A DNA stretch of 34,354 nt from Priapulus caudatus (lineage: Eukaryota; Priapulida; Priapulimorpha; Priapulimorphida; Priapulidae), in the NCBI RefSeq assembly GCF_000485595.1, contig NW_014577492.1:120891-155244 (forward strand), written 5' to 3'. The position numbers were made by a program, and so were the translations under genes. The notes under the pieces are model-generated. The model saw nothing but the letters and a program-made list of their open reading frames with translations. It was not told the DNA's origin and ran no database searches. This document shows, piece by piece, positions 29,718 to 34,354 of this stretch (position 1 is its first letter; every line of letters starts with the position of its first letter).

Positions 29718-29825
29718 ATTAACTGCGTGTCGTGTTTTGTACCCGATTGTAACCATCATTCTGAGAGTCATTATTGCAGTTTTTATAGATTTCCAAAGGA
29801 TGGAAGTGAAAAGCAACGGAAAAAA
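29718..29825 (+). pseudogene. THAP zinc-finger N-terminal half
   Basis: In one frame the element encodes NCVSCFVPDCNHHSESHY followed by CSFYRFPKDGSEKQRK. C-x4-C (CFVPDC) plus the SFYRFPKD block is the start of a THAP (C2CH) DNA-binding domain, as in transposases and host regulators. The C-terminal C-x2-H and the conserved tryptophan are missing; an A/T-rich stretch (29818-29850) follows. There is no ATG at the expected position. The domain probably bound the TIRs in the parent element. Confidence 0.65.
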
Positions 29826-30008
29826 AATAAAAAAATTAACAACTTTTTTTAAATTCATTAAATATTGTAAGATCGACTTGCTACCGATGCTTTACCGCTG
29901 TCTGCAGCGCACACACTCGTGTTTTACGTACGCACAACATTTTCACGCAGTTAATGTTATGGAGCCAGTGGCTTGTGTAGAACCAGCCCGTACGTTGTCT
30001 TGCCAACG

Positions 30009-30016
30009 TGACGTCA
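30009..30016. promoter_or_regulatory. CRE palindrome in right TIR
   Basis: TGACGTCA in the context CGTGACGTCACA; pairs with the left-TIR copy at 29657-29664. Confidence 0.5.
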
Positions 30017-30055
30017 CACTTCGGTACTCTATAGTTCTAGAGCTACCATTCGGGC

Positions 30056-30743
30056 AGTTGTGCCGTTGCTAAGCCTGTAATGGGAGAGGTGACGTTACAC
30101 GGGGTGTTTTATGTCGCAAAGAGCTCTCTGAACGTTAGTGTCGCGATAGATACGCTAGTAGATATAATTGGGGTGCGATATCAATCAAGTCCTGGCTTTA
30201 GATTACAGCATTCTGCCGCAAACGTGCCATGGATACCTTGAGATGTGGAATAGTGGCGCTGGGCTTCTAACCGGTGGGAACAGAGAGAGAGTGTGACGTT
30301 CTAGGGGCCCCATTATTTCCTCTATATCTACTGCTCGCTGTACCAAAATTGCATATTTTCTGTCACGAATGTTATTAGCGTTATGTAATTAGTGAAAGCA
30401 TGGGCGCGTCGTGATCACTGGGTTCGTGACTCTCTACGATAAATTGGTGGAAACACGAGTGCCATCACTGTAATCAGCGTCATGCTGAGAACTCTGCGGC
30501 AGTCATATGACACTCGTCAGTATTTGCTGTAAAAATCAAGTGGCCTCACGTTCTGCACCATACACACATACTGACATACATAGCGTCTGTACTTCTAGGC
30601 CTGTTTCCATGCAGAAGCTAGATCGCACATTACTAAACATCCATGAGTTGACAACGCAATATTACGCAAATAGCGCAATACCGTGCGCACAACATTGCTC
30701 TCCAAATGTAATTAACTGCATGCAAATCTGCTGAATGAAATAT

Positions 30744-30746
<3 letters not shown>
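30056..30746. other. No gene seen
   Basis: Ordinary sequence; a 75-codon frame at 30507-30734 shows no domain. Confidence 0.5.

Positions 30747-30790
<44 letters not shown>
30747..30790. repeat. (TA)n microsatellite
   Basis: About 20 TA dinucleotides. Confidence 0.97.
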
Positions 30791-30796
<6 letters not shown>

Positions 30797-31065
30797 ATAG
30801 ATATGCACGTGTAGATGTTGGATCATTTAACGCGGATACGTACAGCCATTAGCACTTTAGCACTAAATTCATAGCACTGAAAAGTAGCAAAAAGGACGAT
30901 AAAGATAAAAAAAAAGCTGGAGAATACCACGTTGTGTGTTCAAGACAGCCACGAGTTCCGCCCCCTACTGATTAGCGTGTACCCGTTAATAGTGATGTGA
31001 GGGTTTGCTATGTATGACGGGTCCAATGCATTGCCTTTTAAATGGCAGCCGTTAAATGAAACCGT

Positions 31066-31375
31066 TATGTGCGTGTACAAGCGTGTGCGTCTATCTGTCT
31101 GCGTGCATATGTGCGTGTGTGAGTGTGTGCGAGCGTGTTGTCGCTATCTCTCTGTGTTCGCGTGTGCGCGCATGTTACCTCTATCTGTGTACGATTGTGT
31201 GTGCGTGCGTGCGTGTGTGAGTGAGTGTACGGGCGTGCGTATGTGTTCGTGAGTCAGTGCATGATTGCACATGCGTGCATGATTGCGTTGGTGCGTTCGC
31301 TCGTGCGTGTGCGCGTGTGCGTGCGTGCGTATGTGAGTGCGTTTCGGTGCGCGTGTGCGTGCGTGCGAGTGCGGC
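31066..31375. repeat. GTGC/GTGT-rich imperfect alternating tract
   Basis: About 300 bp of GTGCGT variants with short unique interruptions. Cys/Val/Arg frames are artefacts. Confidence 0.9.
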
Positions 31376-31550
31376 TTGCATGCAATGACCTGCTAGCACG
31401 ACGTGCACCGCTCATTCATCGTACACTCACATACCGCTCTATCCGTCGTCACGCTGCCCAGCAGACAGGAACCCGCAATGCAGCCACGACCACATCGCGC
31501 GAGGCGCGAGTACGCACGTGGCCGCCTACCCTGGAAAACTACAACCCCCC
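31376..31550. other. Short unique spacer
   Basis: No gene recognised between two simple-repeat zones. Confidence 0.5.
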
Positions 31551-31603
31551 CCCTCCACACACACACACACACGCACGCACGCACGCACGCACGCACGCCC
31601 GCC

Positions 31604-31647
<44 letters not shown>

Positions 31648-31673
31648 CAATCACCACTACCCCTACCACCACG

Positions 31674-31731
<58 letters not shown>

Positions 31732-31840
31732 CTAACACCCCCAAAGCCACCGCCACCGCCACCACCACTATCACCATCATCACCGTGGCCGCCACCCCTG
31801 CCACCGCCGCCACCACCACCGCCGCCATCACCCTAACACC
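31551..31840. repeat. (CA)n, (GCAC)n, (CAA)n and (CCACCG)n blocks
   Basis: ACACAC/GCACGC at 31556-31650, pure CAA at 31675-31731, and CCACCG-type at 31745-31830. Confidence 0.95.
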
Positions 31841-32497
31841 ACACTCCCTTTTCTCCAACTCCTAATTGTTGGAGAGAGGCGCGAGATCCTTAAAATCCCG
31901 AATTAAGTAACTCTCTATAACTTCCAGAGAACGATGAACAGCTGCGAACGCGGCTCTATGGCCTAACCTCTCGGCTGTTCTGTATAGACGAGTGCTATTC
32001 ATTGTCATGAGTTTTATATAACTATGCTATAGAAACAATCGATTCTTAACGCAACAATAACACATGCGTCTTTGGGGACTTCCACCGCCAAGCGCGAAAC
32101 TTAAAAAATACAAAACAAAGGCGAAGCGATGAGCGAACGCTGCAAAAACGCTCCAGCGCGTCTACCGATGCAGTATTCCCCATGCCCGGTCTGCCGCGGC
32201 GACATGAGTGCACGATTGTCCGTGAATGCAATTAAGGCGCTGGAATGGCTTCATTCGGCGTCTCTGTTCTCGGCAGCTATTATCCGGCATTCTTCAACCT
32301 CCTGAATATGAATGACACGAGATATCGTCGACTAGGCTGGCTCAATAGCAGCACACGCAAGAATCTCATCGGAGGAGACAGATACCGAGAGAGAGGACGT
32401 AGAGATAAAAAGAGAGAGGAAATGAGATAACATAAAGAAAAGAAAATAGAGGAAGAGCGATAGAGAGAGCGAGGTAAAAATAAAAAAGATTTAGATA
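31841..32497. other. No gene; purine-rich right part
   Basis: 32380-32480 is rich in GAGAGA/GGAAAG. No domain-bearing frame. Confidence 0.5.
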
Positions 32498-32627
32498 GTG
32501 AGACAGACAGACAGGCGGACCGACCGACAGGCAGGCAGGTTGACAGACAGACAGACAGTCAGACAGTCAGACAGACAGGCAGACAGACAGACAGACAGGC
32601 AGGCAGACAGACAGACAGGCAGGCAGG

Positions 32628-32706
<79 letters not shown>
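32498..32706. repeat. (CAGA)n/(CAGG)n tetramer and (GA)n
   Basis: GACAGACAGGCAGG tetramer array to about 32664, then pure GA to 32706. Confidence 0.97.
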
Positions 32707-32710
<4 letters not shown>

Positions 32711-33320
32711 TCAACGTTCTGCCTGCTGAACTATCATGATTCATGATGATTAGTGGACAGTCAGTTCAATATATATCCGCTGCTGCTTCTAATTAAATGC
32801 GTATCCGCGGAATGCAGGCAGGACATATTGGATGCGCCCCACATCTATTAGAAAAGCCCTCCCGAAACACACACCGTCTGTTATTAAACTTCGTATAAGT
32901 TTATGCAAAATCTCTCAATTTTTAGACGACGCACAAAATTACGTATTATTAGAGGAGTTGAATTATAAAGCCGCTCGGCGAAAACCGCTGGCTAGTTTTT
33001 AACATAATGTGTTGGGGGTACCTTGGTTGGGGAAGTTGCGCAAGCGCCTTGCACATCGGAACGGTATGCTATGAACTGATATACTGTCATCTCAGAAGGC
33101 TCAGGTACGACCTAGATCCGTCAGCTTACAGGCGAAGGGTTAGCTACGGTTAGGACTAGCCGGGTCTGTCGACGCAGCTTCCCTGTCTGCTCTGATTGAT
33201 TACACGCGTCTGTAAGCAGACAAACATAGCGAGCTTCAGCGACGAGACATGACGGGCGGCATGGAAACGGATGCGGATGAGAACACGTTGCTTCTCCGAG
33301 CATCCCACGGGTAGCTAGCT
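32707..33320. other. No gene seen
   Basis: Short frames only; nothing recognisable. Confidence 0.5.
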
Positions 33321-33390
<70 letters not shown>

Positions 33391-33391
33391 C

Positions 33392-33443
<52 letters not shown>
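33321..33443. repeat. (CA)n microsatellite, about 60 units
   Basis: ACACAC run with one CAACAA interruption near 33388. Confidence 0.98.
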
Positions 33444-33446
<3 letters not shown>

Positions 33447-33599
33447 GTGTAACTCACTTTCGCTATCTCTGCCTTCTTCTGCCTCTGTCTATAGCTCTAC
33501 CCACCCCTATCTCTCTCACTCTTTATCGCGCTGCTCTCTGCGACAATTACCCCCTCAGCTGCATCAATCGCATCTCGCTCACTTCGACTGGCTTTCCAT

Positions 33600-34015
33600 T
33601 CCGCGTCACTGCCGCCCCCGCCGATACCGCCGCCGCCTCCTCCTCCCATTCTTCCTCCGTCACTTGTTCACGCGTAGAGAGGCGCGCGCGCGTATCATCC
33701 GATCCACCGCCACCGCAGCTATCTCTCATTAAATGTTGCCGCGTGCTAGCGCCGCCGATTGTCCGGCGCTGTTGACCAGTGGAGTGACCGGTAGTTAAAC
33801 CGAGCGCCGCTACCGGACAGCGGCCGCGGCCGCGTACGGCCGAAGGGTTCGGCTGAATAGCGGCGGTGGTGGCGGAGAATGACGACAAAGACGCCGCCGA
33901 GTGATTATCGGCTGCTAATGCGGCGGAAAATGACCGCGGTCCGAGAGCTTGAGCCACTGGCGCCCGCGGGTGGGGTGGGGGCGAGGGCGAGGGGGAGTGT
34001 GTGTGAGTAGGAGGG
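33600..34015. other. CpG-dense GC-rich region
   Basis: Dense CG dinucleotides (GCGGCCGCGGCCGCG near 33820, CCGCCGCC near 33628) set this apart from its surroundings and could mark a promoter or first exon. A minus-strand 136-codon frame (33547-33957, starting MAQALGPRSFSAALAADNHS) is Ala/Ser/Gly-rich and unrecognised; it could be a first exon or a by-product of GC content. Strand and function unknown. Confidence 0.35.
33968..33996 (+). other. G-quadruplex-prone run
   Basis: Five runs of three or more G (GGG, GGGG, GGGGG, GGG, GGGGG) are separated by one- to three-base loops, satisfying the usual G4 pattern. Confidence 0.7.
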
Positions 34016-34020
34016 GGAGG

Positions 34021-34021
<1 letters not shown>

Positions 34022-34088
<67 letters not shown>
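34022..34088. repeat. (GT)n microsatellite
   Basis: About 33 GT units. Confidence 0.97.
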
Positions 34089-34090
<2 letters not shown>

Positions 34091-34354
34091 CAACGACGAT
34101 TCCTCCCTTGCACTACAGCAACACGACACACAAAAAAATAGCCTTCAAGAGCAGCCTAGAAATCTATTGTTAAAGGGGCGAAAAACCCATAGTTTTCCAG
34201 GTCGCCGCTCTATCTATATATTCGGAGCGTATATAGTATAAGATATTAGAGTATATATATATACTATATATTATTACATATATATATTAGGCTTATATAA
34301 CTAGTAGTATAACGCAGCACATACACTTAACACAGACACACGCCCTACCAGAGT
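34089..34354. other. Window end, AT-rich palindromic tract
   Basis: 34215-34300 is rich in TATATAGTATA/TATACTATATA with short self-complementary stretches. No gene. Confidence 0.5.

Larger units (their letters stand above)
29573..30044. mobile_element. Long-TIR non-autonomous DNA transposon with THAP remnant
   Basis: TIRs start AGCTCTAGAACTATAG at both ends and continue AGTACCGAAGTG, TGACGTCACG, GACAACG, CTGGTTCTACACAA and AACATTAACTGCGTG, about 95 bp each after removing a small left-arm insertion. Flanks GCCATTCGGGC (29562-29572) and ACCATTCGGGC (30045-30055) form an 11-bp duplication with one mismatch. Long TIRs with 9-11 bp duplications are MULE-like; the THAP remnant would suit P or Kolobok. 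The superfamily is unresolved. Confidence 0.85.

Overview
The window is eukaryotic, most likely from a marine invertebrate. The evidence is one unmistakable metazoan exon with consensus splice sites (protein kinase C, C1B zinc finger, minus strand), relics of animal retroelements and DNA transposons, telomere-type CCCTAA blocks inside dispersed repeats, and very abundant microsatellites and minisatellites. I cannot name the phylum from sequence alone. There is no operon-like gene packing, CRISPR array, rRNA or intact tRNA gene.

Layout. 1-1288: a decayed LTR-retrotransposon 5' part (leader, Gag with zinc knuckle) between inverted CAGTA/TACTG pentamer arrays. 2233-3212: a 26-bp minisatellite of about 1 kb. 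3994-4330: a 24-bp minisatellite ending about 30 bp from the PKC exon (4366-4477, minus). 4640-5260: a likely hAT-type relic. 5418-7449: a complete but decayed Penelope-like element with a 13-bp target duplication, inverted terminal repeats and a hammerhead-like fold; its GIY-YIG domain is split by a 502-bp palindromic DNA transposon. 10352-11372: a 1.02-kb non-autonomous DNA transposon with TTA duplications and two inward-facing TATA boxes. 12617-13330: trinucleotide repeats. 16762-16926 and 22647-22927: two copies of a repeat carrying telomere-like hexamers. 16995-17501: the start of an unrecognised two-exon plus-strand gene. 21241-22630: a 5'-truncated LINE on the minus strand. 24241-24679 and 28671-29470: copies of a foldback family with long inverted arms. 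29573-30044: a long-TIR DNA element with 11-bp flanking duplications, half a THAP zinc finger, a CRE palindrome in each TIR and a 49-bp palindromic insertion. 33600-34015: a CpG-dense, G-quadruplex-prone stretch.

The PKC exon is transcribed right to left. I found no C1A exon upstream and no C2-side exon downstream, so most of the window is probably intronic to, or beside, a PKC gene (inference). The rest reads as a repeat-built landscape with nested insertions whose order can be read in places: the Penelope-like element came before the element inside it, and the long-TIR element came before its 49-bp insertion. A ten-N assembly gap sits at 19943-19952 between two different microsatellites.
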